Source: Firmicutes bacterium HGW-Firmicutes-11
GTDB taxonomy: Bacteria; Bacillota; Clostridia; Peptostreptococcales; Anaerovoracaceae
Assembly: GCA_002840285.1 (NCBI GenBank)
Contig: PHAE01000005.1
Location: forward strand, 32,102-96,101
DNA length: 64,000 nt
Direction of reading: 5' to 3'
Of the stretch, positions 44,056 through 53,660 are shown one piece after another. Under the pieces are notes generated by a model. It did not search any database and was not told where the DNA came from. It worked only from the letters and a program-made list of their open reading frames with translations. Each line of letters begins with the position of its first letter. Position 1 is the first letter of the stretch. The position numbers and the translations under genes were made by a program.

Positions 44056-45003
44056 GTGAAACAGATGACAAGAAGCAAACGAGATGTGGAAATCGGCATG
44101 ATCTGTGCTGTATTGTGCGCCCTGATCTGGGGCGTTCTTCCGATTTACTGGAAATCACTGTATCCGATCGATCCGTTACTGATCATGTTTTATCGACTGG
44201 TGCTTGCTTGCATCCTGGTGTTCATTGTGGATCTCTTTGTCTACAAGTGGAAGGGTATTATCGAGCCACTCAAGAAAAAAGGCGCGATACCGATGTTTCT
44301 CCTTGCCGGTCTTGTCATTTCTACCAACTGGGGCTTATATATTTATATGGTAAATGCCGGATGGATCATCCAGACCAGTATAGGATATTATATCGAGCCG
44401 CTTGTGGTCTGCGTTTTTGGAGTGGTGTTTTTTCGGGAAAAAATGGAGCGTCATCAGAAGATTGCCTTTCTTCTCGCCTGCGCCGGTGTAGGAGTCATGC
44501 TGTTTTCTTTCGGACAGATCCCCATTGCAGCCCTTACTCTGGCGGTGACCTTTGCAGTTTATGCAAGCATCAAAAAAAGGCTTCAAGCCCCGGCGTTGCT
44601 GGCGCTGTTTTATGAAACCGTGTTTCTCGTCCCTGTTGTCGTTCCTCTCATTGTGTATAAGGAAATCACAGGAGTGGGAGTGTTTTCTATCGGGGATCCT
44701 TCCAAGATAGGGCTGCTGCTCCTATCTGGACTTTTCACTGCGATTCCACTCTCGCTGTTTGCGATGGCAGCCAACCGGATCAGCCTCGTTGCTCTCGGCA
44801 TCACCGAGTATCTTTCGCCATCGATGGCGCTGGTATTGGGTATATTCCTATACAAGGAACCATTTGACATCTTCCAGTTCATTGGTTTTGTCATTATTTG
44901 GATCGGACTTGCAATCTTTACAGCTGGTGGAATACGGTATGCCCGCTCCCTCACATATCCAACGCAAATGGAAATCGACGGCAAGGAGGAGGGAAATGGA
45001 TAA
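44056..45003 (+). CDS. rarD: RarD/EamA-family transporter
   Basis: Ten-helix drug/metabolite superfamily permease. It begins GMICAVLCALIWGVLPIYWK, the RarD start, and carries the typical ISTNWGLYIYMVN and ITEYLSPSMALVLG segments. Length 315 aa fits. The substrate of RarD proteins is not established; chloramphenicol sensitivity gave the name. GTG start at 44056 with AAAGGA upstream. Its end overlaps the next gene by 8 bases. Confidence 0.85.
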   Translation: MKQMTRSKRDVEIGMICAVLCALIWGVLPIYWKSLYPIDPLLIMFYRLVLACILVFIVDLFVYKWKGIIEPLKKKGAIPMFLLAGLVISTNWGLYIYMVNAGWIIQTSIGYYIEPLVVCVFGVVFFREKMERHQKIAFLLACAGVGVMLFSFGQIPIAALTLAVTFAVYASIKKRLQAPALLALFYETVFLVPVVVPLIVYKEITGVGVFSIGDPSKIGLLLLSGLFTAIPLSLFAMAANRISLVALGITEYLSPSMALVLGIFLYKEPFDIFQFIGFVIIWIGLAIFTAGGIRYARSLTYPTQMEIDGKEEGNG

Positions 45004-46060
45004 AGGAGACCGTTCACTTTCCTCAGTCCGGATCGCCTTTATGTATTTTGGCGTTCTCATGGGTGCCGGTTTTGCTTCCGGTAGGGAGATCTGGCAGTTT
45101 TTTGGTGTTTTTGGATCGAAAGGTCTTTTTGGCATCCTGATCATTGCGGCGCTGTTCGTATTGCTTGGATTTCTCATCGTTGCCATCAGCAGTCGGCTTT
45201 CCACTAACGATCTGAGCAAGATCATACTTCCGTTTGACAGCCCGATCGCTGAGAAGATCACCGGGGTCGTAGTTGCATCGTTCCTCTTCATGGGGTTCTT
45301 TTCTATGTTGGCAGCGGGCGGTGCATTGGTGGAACAGCAGTTCGCCATCCACCGTGGGATCGGTAGTTTCTTCTTGATGTTGTTGGTGACATTTACCGCC
45401 GTGAAGGGGTTTCACAAAGTGTCGTCCCGCATCGGAAAAGTCACACCGGTTCTTTTATTTGCGGCGCTTCTCGTTTCTCTGATTTTGATCGTCGATGGGG
45501 GAGGCGGAACTGTAGCGAACAACACCTTTGACGCCAGTCCGCTAGCTCCCAACTGGTTCATCGCTGCTGTCGTATTTATTTCCTACAATGTTCTTGGAGC
45601 GATCCCTATCCTGGGGAGTTGTACGATCTACGCGAACAGTCTGAACAAGGCCAGAATCGGCGCAGTACTGGGTGGGATCTTTTTAGGCGGATGCGCGCTG
45701 ATCATCTATTTTGCGACCCAGACCGATCCGGGAACTGCGTCACAAAGCCCGCTTCCGATGCTTGCCTTGGCCCAGGAGATTTCACCTCTTCTTCGAAGCG
45801 GCTACGCGGCGGTCTTGGTGATCTCGGTGTTTGGTACTGCGACAAGTTGTTTCTATGCGGTTTCGACAAGAATACGGGAAAGCAAATACAAAGTACGTAT
45901 CCTCTGGGTGCTGGCCTTTGTCGGACTGGCATGTTCGATGTTGGGTTTCTCCCGTATCGTTGCTGTTGTATATCCGCTTGAGGGTTATATCGGTGTTGTG
46001 CTCATCCTCCTCATGGTGATCAATTACTATCGATTGCGAAAGGGGTTGGGAAAATGGTGA
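44996..46060 (+). CDS. YkvI-like membrane transporter
   Basis: A 354-residue protein with about ten membrane helices and the opening FGVLMGAGFASGREIWQFF, characteristic of YkvI/branched-amino-acid-like permeases of the APC-type LeuT fold. Substrate unknown. ATG 44996 is chosen because AAGGAGGAGGG precedes it; the same frame is open upstream inside rarD. It overlaps rarD by 8 bases and the MBL hydrolase gene by 7 bases. Confidence 0.78.
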   Translation: MDKGDRSLSSVRIAFMYFGVLMGAGFASGREIWQFFGVFGSKGLFGILIIAALFVLLGFLIVAISSRLSTNDLSKIILPFDSPIAEKITGVVVASFLFMGFFSMLAAGGALVEQQFAIHRGIGSFFLMLLVTFTAVKGFHKVSSRIGKVTPVLLFAALLVSLILIVDGGGGTVANNTFDASPLAPNWFIAAVVFISYNVLGAIPILGSCTIYANSLNKARIGAVLGGIFLGGCALIIYFATQTDPGTASQSPLPMLALAQEISPLLRSGYAAVLVISVFGTATSCFYAVSTRIRESKYKVRILWVLAFVGLACSMLGFSRIVAVVYPLEGYIGVVLILLMVINYYRLRKGLGKW

Positions 46061-46947
46061 GAAACGTGTTTGCCGGAGGGATCCGACGTGTGACCGGAGG
46101 ACCCGGGGGAGAAGTCTTGCTTATCACAGGTTCGGAAAAGACATTTGTATATGATGCGGGAATGGCGTTCTGTAGTTCCCAATTAGTAGCAAACATTAAA
46201 AATGAACTAGGAGATCGCAGACTGGACGGCGTTCTTCTGTCCCATACACACTATGACCACTTGGGCGGGATCCCTGCTCTGAGAAAGGAATGGCCGAAGC
46301 TCAATGTCTACGGCTCTGCCTACGGAAAAGCGGTGTTACAGCGTCAAGGTGCACTGGATACGATACGAACGCTGTCCCAAGTCGCATTGGAGTCCTATTC
46401 CAAGGACAGTAGCGACCGGATCGAATACCGGGACAAGGATATGCGGATCGACACCGTCATAGGGGATGGGAGCTTCATTCCTTTGGGTGACGATCAGATC
46501 CTCGTATTGGAAACGAAAGGACATACCCATTGTTCACTGAGCTTCTATCTGGAACAGAAGGCTATTCTTTTAGCCAGTGAAAGCACCGGAGTATTCCAGG
46601 GCGATCGTACGATCCGAGCCGCTGTCATGACCAGTTACCGGGATGCAGAAGCATCGATCGAAGCATGTAGAAGGCTTCCTGCAAAGTATATATTCAGCCC
46701 TCATTCTTTGCAGATCGATGAAGCTCTTATGCCGGTCTATTGGGATTTGGCCCATGCCGCGCTGGTGGAATTGAGGGAATTTTTGATCAGCCACCTGAAA
46801 GCAGGACTGGCGGAAGAAGAAATCATTCGCATTGCCCGTGACCGTTACTGGACTGACTATGTAAAAAAAGAGCAGCCACAGGAGGCCTTTGATATCAATA
46901 TGAAAGCGAAGATCGCTTTGGCAGTTCGGGAATTCGGACCATTTTAG
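46054..46947 (+). CDS. Metallo-beta-lactamase-fold hydrolase
   Basis: A 297-residue MBL-fold enzyme. The di-zinc motif HTHYDHLGG is near residue 65, then GHTHCSLSFY near 155 (third His) and SPHSLQ near 210 as a candidate last His. No extra domain. MBL hydrolases act on many substrates, so the reaction cannot be named. The ATG overlaps the preceding transporter stop, which suggests a transport-hydrolysis pair. Confidence 0.82.
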   Translation: MVRNVFAGGIRRVTGGPGGEVLLITGSEKTFVYDAGMAFCSSQLVANIKNELGDRRLDGVLLSHTHYDHLGGIPALRKEWPKLNVYGSAYGKAVLQRQGALDTIRTLSQVALESYSKDSSDRIEYRDKDMRIDTVIGDGSFIPLGDDQILVLETKGHTHCSLSFYLEQKAILLASESTGVFQGDRTIRAAVMTSYRDAEASIEACRRLPAKYIFSPHSLQIDEALMPVYWDLAHAALVELREFLISHLKAGLAEEEIIRIARDRYWTDYVKKEQPQEAFDINMKAKIALAVREFGPF

Positions 46948-46960
46948 AAAGGTCAACGCT

Positions 46961-47305
46961 ATGGGACAAGTGAAGGTCAAGGAAATCAATCTGGAGCGAG
47001 GGTATCCGACGGTGGAAACCGCGTTGCGCGAACTGGTAGACCAATTGGGGACCTGCAAGCGTCAGGGATATCGCGCGGTGATTCTCATTCACGGCTACGG
47101 TTCAAGCGGGCAGGGTGGAAAGATCAAATCGGCAGTCAAGGCAAAATTGAAGGAGTCGAGTTTATCCGGTCTTGTAAAAACAAGCTGCTCCGGCGAAGAG
47201 TGGCCGGAGCAGAAAAAAAACTATATCGATTTTTGTCCACAACTCAGGGACTTTGAAGTAAGGATCCGTGGCAATGCAGGGGTCACAGTCGTCTTGCTGA
47301 AATGA
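46961..47305 (+). CDS. Smr-domain protein
   Basis: A small 114-residue protein with the MutS2-type Smr core: VILIHGYGSSGQGGKIK near residue 45, resembling the HGxGxGxL nuclease-associated loop, and VTVVLLK at the end. It lacks the MutS2 ATPase. Standalone Smr proteins may nick DNA or RNA; activity here is unproved. Last gene of the run, 8 bases from the convergent GH18 gene. Confidence 0.7.
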   Translation: MGQVKVKEINLERGYPTVETALRELVDQLGTCKRQGYRAVILIHGYGSSGQGGKIKSAVKAKLKESSLSGLVKTSCSGEEWPEQKKNYIDFCPQLRDFEVRIRGNAGVTVVLLK

Positions 47306-47312
47306 ACTGCTG

Positions 47313-49001
47313 TTATTGATAATCGCTCATGGGACGACCGTTCTTCAACATGGCGGAGAATACGTCCCAGATCTCCGGACTTGCCTGGCTGAATTGCCAG
47401 CAGGCAGAACCTGCCAAATCATATTTTCTCACGAGATCCAGCCGATTTGCGATCGATCTGGCATCTTCCACCCAGATCTTGTCCGTATAAGCTCCGTTTG
47501 CATACGAAACGAAATTTTGCTTTTCTTTTTCCAGCCAGATCGGCGTCAGGTTCTTTTCCGCAATCAAGGTTTGCACATAAGGCATGGATGCAGAGGGATT
47601 GCGAATCACTTTTCCGTTGCTGTCGACGACCCATACTCTGGTGTACATCGGAACACCGAGCAAAATCTTTTCCTCCGGAACTTCTTTCAGGGTATTGACG
47701 ATCGCTTCTTCCACCCAGGGAAGGGATGCCACAGAACCGGCGACCGGGCTGGTGCTGTAATGTTCATCATAGGTCATGACAGCAAGGTAATCCACATAAC
47801 GGGACAGGGCAGCGCGGTCGTATTCGATCGTCCATGGTTTTGGTATCAATGTGTCGATCGATAGCACGAGACCTTGTCTCTCCGTGTAGTTTCGGAGCAA
47901 TGCGGTAAAAGCTGTAAGTCCGGCGGCATCGCTATCGACGACTTGCTCGTAGTCGATGTTGATCCCATCTGCGTCATATAGACAGGCATAGAAGAGATAC
48001 TGTGCGACGGAACGATTCAGAAGAGCGCTATTGCTCAGAACCTTCGTTGTGAAGGCCGTCGATCCTTTTGTGCTCATGTTGTTGGTGATGGTGGCCCATA
48101 CTTTATAGCCCTTGTTGTGGGCATTTGCAGTGTAGGCGAGATCGCCGTTGTTTTCGATGTTGCCGTCCCCATCTACGATGAGATCGAACCAGGTCGGAGC
48201 CAGCACATCGATCCCTGCATGCTTTTGTTCAGGCGCCGGTGGCGTGACAGCCCCTACGTATTGCCAGACGATGTTGATCTTTTCTCCCGACGGCAGATTC
48301 TTCTCTTTCTTTGGTGCATAAAAATCAATTTCCGCGAGATCCACATCGGCTATGGTGAGGGACGGCTTCATGACATAACCGGTCGTTCCACTCTGGGTCG
48401 ATATTTTAAAGTAGCTGTCGGTTTCACTTTCGACGGTGACCATTTCTCCTTTGGTGAGTGGTATGGTGATCTGTCGGTTTTTTTCCGTCAAGGACGAGGT
48501 CAGGCTGACGCCGTCACTGTTGATTCTGGCGATGGTTTCTGTACCACTGTAACTGAACATGCGAATCGCATTTGCTGATAGAGAAGGACTGAGCTTGACC
48601 AGCTGTTCTGCCGTATTCAAAGGACAATACAATGTGCCATCGATCTCCCGCAACGGTATGTACACGGTACCGCCATAGGTCTTTACAAAGTTGGTGGTGA
48701 TATCATCTGCCATCAGAATCGATTGCTTGGCCAGATCGATCTGCATCTTTTTTGCCGCTGTATCAAAAGTGATCCCTTCAAGATCCCCATATCGCTGGAT
48801 CACGGAGACAGGAACATAAGGTGAACCGTTGAGGTCATACCCACGTTCCGAAAGCAATTCCCCCTGGTAGTACAAGGAACGAGAATTCACATCTTCAGCA
48901 CCAAAGGAGGACGTGGACGAAAACCAACCGGTCACTGCCAAAACTGACACCAACAAACAGATAAAGAATAAAAAAGAGAAAGCTCCCTTGCGTAATTTCA
49001 T
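47313..49001 (-). CDS. Secreted GH18 glycoside hydrolase with amine-oxidase-like N-domain and SH3 domain
   Basis: A 562-residue exported protein. A signal anchor (hydrophobic residues about 8-28) is followed by a copper-amine-oxidase-N-like/stalk domain (about 45-165: VPVSVIQRYGD, VYIPLREI). A bacterial SH3-like domain follows (about 180-220, KGEMVTVESE, TGYVMKPS). The GH18 barrel then runs to the end, with the catalytic Glu in DGINIDYEQV near 352. It probably acts on peptidoglycan or spore cortex, like YaaH/YdhD relatives, but has no LysM repeats. ATG 49001 is chosen with GGAG upstream; a TTG at 49022 is the alternative. Confidence 0.85.
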   Translation of the reverse strand: MKLRKGAFSFLFFICLLVSVLAVTGWFSSTSSFGAEDVNSRSLYYQGELLSERGYDLNGSPYVPVSVIQRYGDLEGITFDTAAKKMQIDLAKQSILMADDITTNFVKTYGGTVYIPLREIDGTLYCPLNTAEQLVKLSPSLSANAIRMFSYSGTETIARINSDGVSLTSSLTEKNRQITIPLTKGEMVTVESETDSYFKISTQSGTTGYVMKPSLTIADVDLAEIDFYAPKKEKNLPSGEKINIVWQYVGAVTPPAPEQKHAGIDVLAPTWFDLIVDGDGNIENNGDLAYTANAHNKGYKVWATITNNMSTKGSTAFTTKVLSNSALLNRSVAQYLFYACLYDADGINIDYEQVVDSDAAGLTAFTALLRNYTERQGLVLSIDTLIPKPWTIEYDRAALSRYVDYLAVMTYDEHYSTSPVAGSVASLPWVEEAIVNTLKEVPEEKILLGVPMYTRVWVVDSNGKVIRNPSASMPYVQTLIAEKNLTPIWLEKEKQNFVSYANGAYTDKIWVEDARSIANRLDLVRKYDLAGSACWQFSQASPEIWDVFSAMLKNGRPMSDYQ

Positions 49002-49170
49002 TGATATGCTCCATTTCGACAAAAAGGACTGACTGTCCTTTTCATTCTATTATGAAAACCACTTCGGTACAAGCCAAAGTTAAGGACAAAAGGATTATCC
49101 CTTTTTGCTTTTGGGTAATGATGGTATAATGGTATGAAATTCATTCCTTTACTTAGCAAGAGGTGACCAA

Positions 49171-50439
49171 TTGGAAACGACATTACTCATCCTCATCGCG
49201 GCGCTTGTCGTCGTTGCCAGTGTCATATTGTATATCAAGCTCTCTACACTGGAAAAGCAAGTGGAAAAGCAAGTCAGGGAGTCCCGTCAGGAAACAGTTC
49301 AATTCATACAGATCAGCATGAAACAATTTGCAGAAATGCTGTCAGGATCGCAGGACCGTTCTGCCGATCTTCAGGACAAACGTCTTGCCGAGTTGAACCT
49401 GCACCTGACAAAAAGCAATGACACTCTTCAAAAAACGGTCACTGAAATGCTGCGTCAAATCAACGAAACGATGGAAAACAGACTGGTTTCTATGCAGAGA
49501 GACAATGAACGAAAACTGGAACAGATGCGGGAAACGGTTGACGAAAAACTGCAAAAAACCTTGGAAGAGAGAATCGGCCAGTCTTTTAAAATGGTTGGCG
49601 AACGTCTGGAACAGGTATATAAAGGCCTTGGCGAGATGCAGACGCTTGCAGCTGGTGTCGGGGATCTGAAAAAAGTATTGTCCAATGTCAAGACGAGGGG
49701 GATCCTGGGAGAAATTCAATTGGGAGCCATTCTTGAAGAAATACTGGCAAAGGAACAATACGAAGAAAACATCGCTACCAAACGCGGCAGCTCCGAGCGT
49801 GTGGAGTATGCGATCCGTCTGCCGGGGGACGATGGTGGTCATGTGTATCTTCCCATCGACGCCAAGTTCCCCGGAGACTCGTATTCCCGGTTGGTGGATG
49901 CCTATGAGACCGGCAATCCTCTCGAGATCGAAGCCGCGGTGACTGCCCTTGAGCGAACCATCCGAACCTTTGCTAAAAGCATCCATGACAAATACATTTC
50001 ACCACCGGCGACTACAGACTTCGGCATCATGTTTCTGCCTTTCGAAGGACTTTACGCTGAGGTGGTGCGTAGGGGACTGGTAGAGACGCTTCAGCGAGAT
50101 TATAAAATCAGCATCGCCGGCCCATCGACGATGGCCGCGATTCTCAACAGTCTACAGATGGGTTTTCGGACACTGGCGATCCAAAAACATTCCGGTGAAG
50201 TTTGGAATGTGCTTGGTGCAGTGAAAACAGAATTTGAAAAATTCGGAACGGTTTTGGAAGCAACGCAGCAACGAATATCTCAAGCCAACGCAGAACTGGA
50301 CAAGTTGGTCGGCGTTCGCACACGAAAAATTCAAAGCAAACTGCGGAACGTCGCTTTGATGCCGGAGTCGGCAAGCAAGACGGTGCTGGAGCTGGACCTG
50401 GCGGAAGAAGACATAACGATCATGGAGGATGAGGATTAG
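49171..50439 (+). CDS. rmuC: RmuC-family DNA recombination protein
   Basis: RmuC is thought to restrict recombination at inverted repeats through a restriction-nuclease-like core. An N-terminal membrane helix (residues 3-20) is followed by a long coiled coil (about 20-170, rich in Gln, Glu and Lys). The conserved domain has TRGILGEIQLGAILEEIL near 175, then PIDAKFPGDSY near 230 (catalytic Asp-x-Lys type) and FEGLYAEVVRRG near 292. TTG start at 49171 with AGAGGTGA upstream. TATAAT at 49125-49130 is its likely -10. Confidence 0.92.
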   Translation: METTLLILIAALVVVASVILYIKLSTLEKQVEKQVRESRQETVQFIQISMKQFAEMLSGSQDRSADLQDKRLAELNLHLTKSNDTLQKTVTEMLRQINETMENRLVSMQRDNERKLEQMRETVDEKLQKTLEERIGQSFKMVGERLEQVYKGLGEMQTLAAGVGDLKKVLSNVKTRGILGEIQLGAILEEILAKEQYEENIATKRGSSERVEYAIRLPGDDGGHVYLPIDAKFPGDSYSRLVDAYETGNPLEIEAAVTALERTIRTFAKSIHDKYISPPATTDFGIMFLPFEGLYAEVVRRGLVETLQRDYKISIAGPSTMAAILNSLQMGFRTLAIQKHSGEVWNVLGAVKTEFEKFGTVLEATQQRISQANAELDKLVGVRTRKIQSKLRNVALMPESASKTVLELDLAEEDITIMEDED

Positions 50440-51132
50440 ATGAGGATCTATGGCATTGGGGATCTCCATCTATCTTTCACCAGCGACAAGCCGATGGACA
50501 TTTATGGAGGGCAGTGGACCAACCATACGGAACGGTTGGAACAGAATTGGAGAAGGATCATCGAGCCGGATGACATCGTGATCCTTGCCGGCGACATCTC
50601 CTGGGGATTGAAACGGGAGGAAGCAGAGGCGGATTTGGCATGGATCGCCGGGATGCCCGGAAAAAAAGTGCTGATCAAGGGCAACCACGATCTTTGGTGG
50701 ACGTCTGTCAGCAAACTGAACGAATACGATGCTTCAATGTATTTCATACAGAACACAAGCTATTTGGCAGGAAACATTGCCATTTGTGGCACGCGAGGGT
50801 GGATCTGTCCTGGTGATCCCGACTATACGGAGCACGATAATAAGATCTATCAGAGAGAACTTGGACGCATGCGACTTTCCCTGGAAGCCGGTGCAAAATC
50901 CGGCGCGCAAGAAATCATCGCTGCGATCCACTATCCTCCCGCCAATGATTTGGAACAAGGATCGGGCTTTACCGAACTCTTTGAAGAATACAAAGTCTCA
51001 CAAGTGATTTACGGGCATCTTCATGGAACGGATGCGCAACGAAAAGGCATCCGGGGGAATCGGAACGGGGTTGAGTATTCTTTGGTCGCCTGTGACCATT
51101 TGGCTTGCGTCCCTTTGTTACTGACCCGCTGA
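50440..51132 (+). CDS. Calcineurin-like metallophosphoesterase
   Basis: A 230-residue phosphoesterase with GDLHLS near residue 7, LAGDISWG near 50, KGNHDLWW near 80, AIHYPP near 165 and GHLHG near 194, which together give all metal ligands of the family. Cytosolic. Substrate is not predictable. It begins directly after the rmuC stop (0-base gap), and 17 bases separate it from deoB, so it is part of the same run. Confidence 0.88.
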   Translation: MRIYGIGDLHLSFTSDKPMDIYGGQWTNHTERLEQNWRRIIEPDDIVILAGDISWGLKREEAEADLAWIAGMPGKKVLIKGNHDLWWTSVSKLNEYDASMYFIQNTSYLAGNIAICGTRGWICPGDPDYTEHDNKIYQRELGRMRLSLEAGAKSGAQEIIAAIHYPPANDLEQGSGFTELFEEYKVSQVIYGHLHGTDAQRKGIRGNRNGVEYSLVACDHLACVPLLLTR

Positions 51133-51149
51133 GGGTGATAGGAGAAACT

Positions 51150-52328
51150 ATGAAACGTGTCATTTTGATCGTACTTGACAGTCTGGGCATTGGCGCTTTG
51201 CCCGATGCCAACACATATGGGGATGAAGGAGCAAATACGCTGGGAAACATTCTGAAAGCGAAACCTGACCTTGCCATTCCCAATCTTGCGGAGATGGGTT
51301 TGGGCTGGATCGAAGGAGTCTCCGGGATCTCGAAACCCGACGAACCGATAGGAACCTTTGGTCGGCTCGCCGAACGTTCCATGGGGAAGGACACGATCAC
51401 CGGTCATTGGGAGATCGCCGGTCTATATACGGAAGTCCCTTTCAAAACCTTTGAGAAATTCCCAGCCGACTTCATCCAACGGTATGAGGAAGCGATCGGA
51501 GTTGAAACCCTCGGCAATTATGCGGCGTCGGGGACAGAAATCATCAAAGAGCTCGGTCCTTTGCATGAAAAAACCGGAAAACCGATCATTTATACCTCTG
51601 CCGACAGCGTATTTCAGATTGCTGTAAATACGGATGTTGTGCCATTGGAAGTATTGTATCGTTACTGTGAGATCGCAAGAGAGATGCTGGTGGGCGATGT
51701 CCAGGTGGGACGAGTGATCGCAAGACCCTTCGTTGAACGAGACGGCGTCTATACAAGGACATCGGATCGCAAGGATTATGCAGTATCCCCCAGTGGGAAA
51801 ACTGTTCTGGACCACATTAACGACAGCGGCATGACTGTCTTTGCCGTTGGCAAGATCAGCGATATTTTCAATGGGCAAGGCATCACGGAATCGGTGCATA
51901 CAAAGAGCAATATGGATGGCGTAGATCAAACACTTTTGGCAATGAATCAGGACTTCTCCGGGATCATTTTTGCCAACCTGGTCGACTTCGACTCACTGTA
52001 CGGTCACCGTCGTGACGCCGCCGGGTATGGAAAGGCCTTGGAAGATTTTGATCTAAGACTGCCCGAACTCAAAGCGGCGCTCAGAGAAGAAGACATTTTG
52101 ATCCTATGCGCAGATCATGGAAACGACCCGGGACACACCGGATGGGATCACACAAGAGAATATGTACCCGTTCTTCTTTATGGTGCTTCGATCAACACCG
52201 GAATCAATCTGGGAACCCGTTCTTCCTTTGCTGATATTGCTGCAACCATCGCAGAGTATCTTTCTGTGGAAGCACCTGTCATAGGACAGAGTTTTCTTGT
52301 AATGGCGGCTGCGGTCGTTGAGGAGTGA
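51150..52328 (+). CDS. deoB: Phosphopentomutase
   Basis: Interconverts (deoxy)ribose-1- and -5-phosphate in nucleoside salvage. Alkaline-phosphatase superfamily: N-terminal metal Asp in VLDSLGIGALPDA, the phosphorylated Thr in GKDTITGHWE near residue 86, and the C-terminal DHGNDPGHTGWDHTREYVP near 323. Length 392 aa from ATG 51150 with AGGAGAAAC upstream. Paired with pdp downstream: the mutase uses the sugar-1-phosphate that the phosphorylase releases. Confidence 0.96.
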   Translation: MKRVILIVLDSLGIGALPDANTYGDEGANTLGNILKAKPDLAIPNLAEMGLGWIEGVSGISKPDEPIGTFGRLAERSMGKDTITGHWEIAGLYTEVPFKTFEKFPADFIQRYEEAIGVETLGNYAASGTEIIKELGPLHEKTGKPIIYTSADSVFQIAVNTDVVPLEVLYRYCEIAREMLVGDVQVGRVIARPFVERDGVYTRTSDRKDYAVSPSGKTVLDHINDSGMTVFAVGKISDIFNGQGITESVHTKSNMDGVDQTLLAMNQDFSGIIFANLVDFDSLYGHRRDAAGYGKALEDFDLRLPELKAALREEDILILCADHGNDPGHTGWDHTREYVPVLLYGASINTGINLGTRSSFADIAATIAEYLSVEAPVIGQSFLVMAAAVVEE

Positions 52329-52333
52329 TTGCC

Positions 52334-53638
52334 ATGAACATGTATGACATCATCTATAAGAAAAGAGAAGGGGAAACACTCTCCCGGGAAGAACTCCAGT
52401 ATTTCGTGGAAGGATACACCGGAGGATCCATACCGGATTATCAGGCGGCAGCGTTGTTGATGGCTATTTTTTTTCGTGGCCTGGATCCGAAAGAGACGTT
52501 TCTTCTAACTGATGCGATGCGCCATTCGGGAGACGTGATCGATCTTTCCGCCGTTCACGGTGTAAAAGTCGACAAACACAGCACCGGAGGAGTGGGTGAC
52601 AAGACGACACTTGTCGTCGGTCCGATCGCAGCAGCCTGTGGTGTTCCTGTAGCTAAGATGTCCGGCCGCGGCTTGGGGTTTACCGGAGGCACAGTGGATA
52701 AAATGGAAGCGATTCCAGGATTCCGAACTGATTTACCAAGAGAAGAATTCCTCGCCCAGGTCAATCAAATCGGATTGGCCGTGATCGGACAGACCGCAAA
52801 GATCGCCCCGGCGGACAAAAAACTCTATGCATTACGGGATGTGACCGCAACAGTGGACAATATCGGCCTCATCACAGCAAGTATCATGAGCAAAAAACTC
52901 GCATCCGGAGGGGATGCGATCGTGTTGGATGTGAAATGCGGCAAAGGCGCCTTTATGGAAACCGAAGACGAAGCGATCCTCCTGGGTCAGAGTATGGTCG
53001 ATATCGGAACAGCTGACGGGAAAAAGACCATTGCCTTGATCACTGACATGAACCAACCGCTGGGCCGTGCCGTAGGAAACAGCATCGAAGTTATGGAAGC
53101 GATCCAAACATTGCAGGGGGAAGGTCCGGAAGACATCACGGAATTGTCTCTCACACTCGCAGGATATATGATATATGCCGGAGACAAAGCGACCACGCCT
53201 GAGAAAGGCCGTGAATTGGCAGAGGAAGCTCTCTCAAGCGGTCGGGCGCTACATAAGTTTGAACAGTTTGTTAAAGCGCAGGGGGGAGATCCGGGCATCA
53301 CCAAGGAGCCGAAGCGTTTGATCGGTGAAGCCGGAACAACCGAGCTCCGAACGAAACAGACAGGCATAATAACAGGTATACAGGCACGAAATATCGGCAT
53401 GGCGTCCCAGCATGCTGGGGCAGGACGAGAAACGAAAGAAGATCCGATCGACCCGACGGCGGGGATCCTTCTCCACCAAAAGGTTGGAGACCAAGTTGAA
53501 AAAGGAGATCTTTTGGCAGTCGTCTATGGAGCCTCCGAAGAAAAAAGAGTAAAAGCAGTAGAAGAAGCAGAAGTCGCCTATACCTTTGGAACGAAAGCGC
53601 CTGAGAAGAGGCCGATCGTCATCAAAGTACTGGTATAA
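52334..53638 (+). CDS. pdp: Pyrimidine-nucleoside phosphorylase
   Basis: Phosphorolysis of uridine, thymidine and deoxyuridine. KVDKHSTGGVGDKTTL near residue 78 is the phosphate/base signature, followed by KMSGRGLGFTGGTVDKMEAI near 105 and TATVDNIGLITASIMSKK near 168. 434 aa from ATG 52334, aligned by eye with the MRMVDII start of the bacillary enzyme. TGAGGAG precedes it, and an in-frame GTG overlapping deoB is less likely. It forms the deoB-pdp salvage pair. Confidence 0.94.
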   Translation: MNMYDIIYKKREGETLSREELQYFVEGYTGGSIPDYQAAALLMAIFFRGLDPKETFLLTDAMRHSGDVIDLSAVHGVKVDKHSTGGVGDKTTLVVGPIAAACGVPVAKMSGRGLGFTGGTVDKMEAIPGFRTDLPREEFLAQVNQIGLAVIGQTAKIAPADKKLYALRDVTATVDNIGLITASIMSKKLASGGDAIVLDVKCGKGAFMETEDEAILLGQSMVDIGTADGKKTIALITDMNQPLGRAVGNSIEVMEAIQTLQGEGPEDITELSLTLAGYMIYAGDKATTPEKGRELAEEALSSGRALHKFEQFVKAQGGDPGITKEPKRLIGEAGTTELRTKQTGIITGIQARNIGMASQHAGAGRETKEDPIDPTAGILLHQKVGDQVEKGDLLAVVYGASEEKRVKAVEEAEVAYTFGTKAPEKRPIVIKVLV

Positions 53639-53660
53639 CGATAGTATTCAGGAGAACGCA

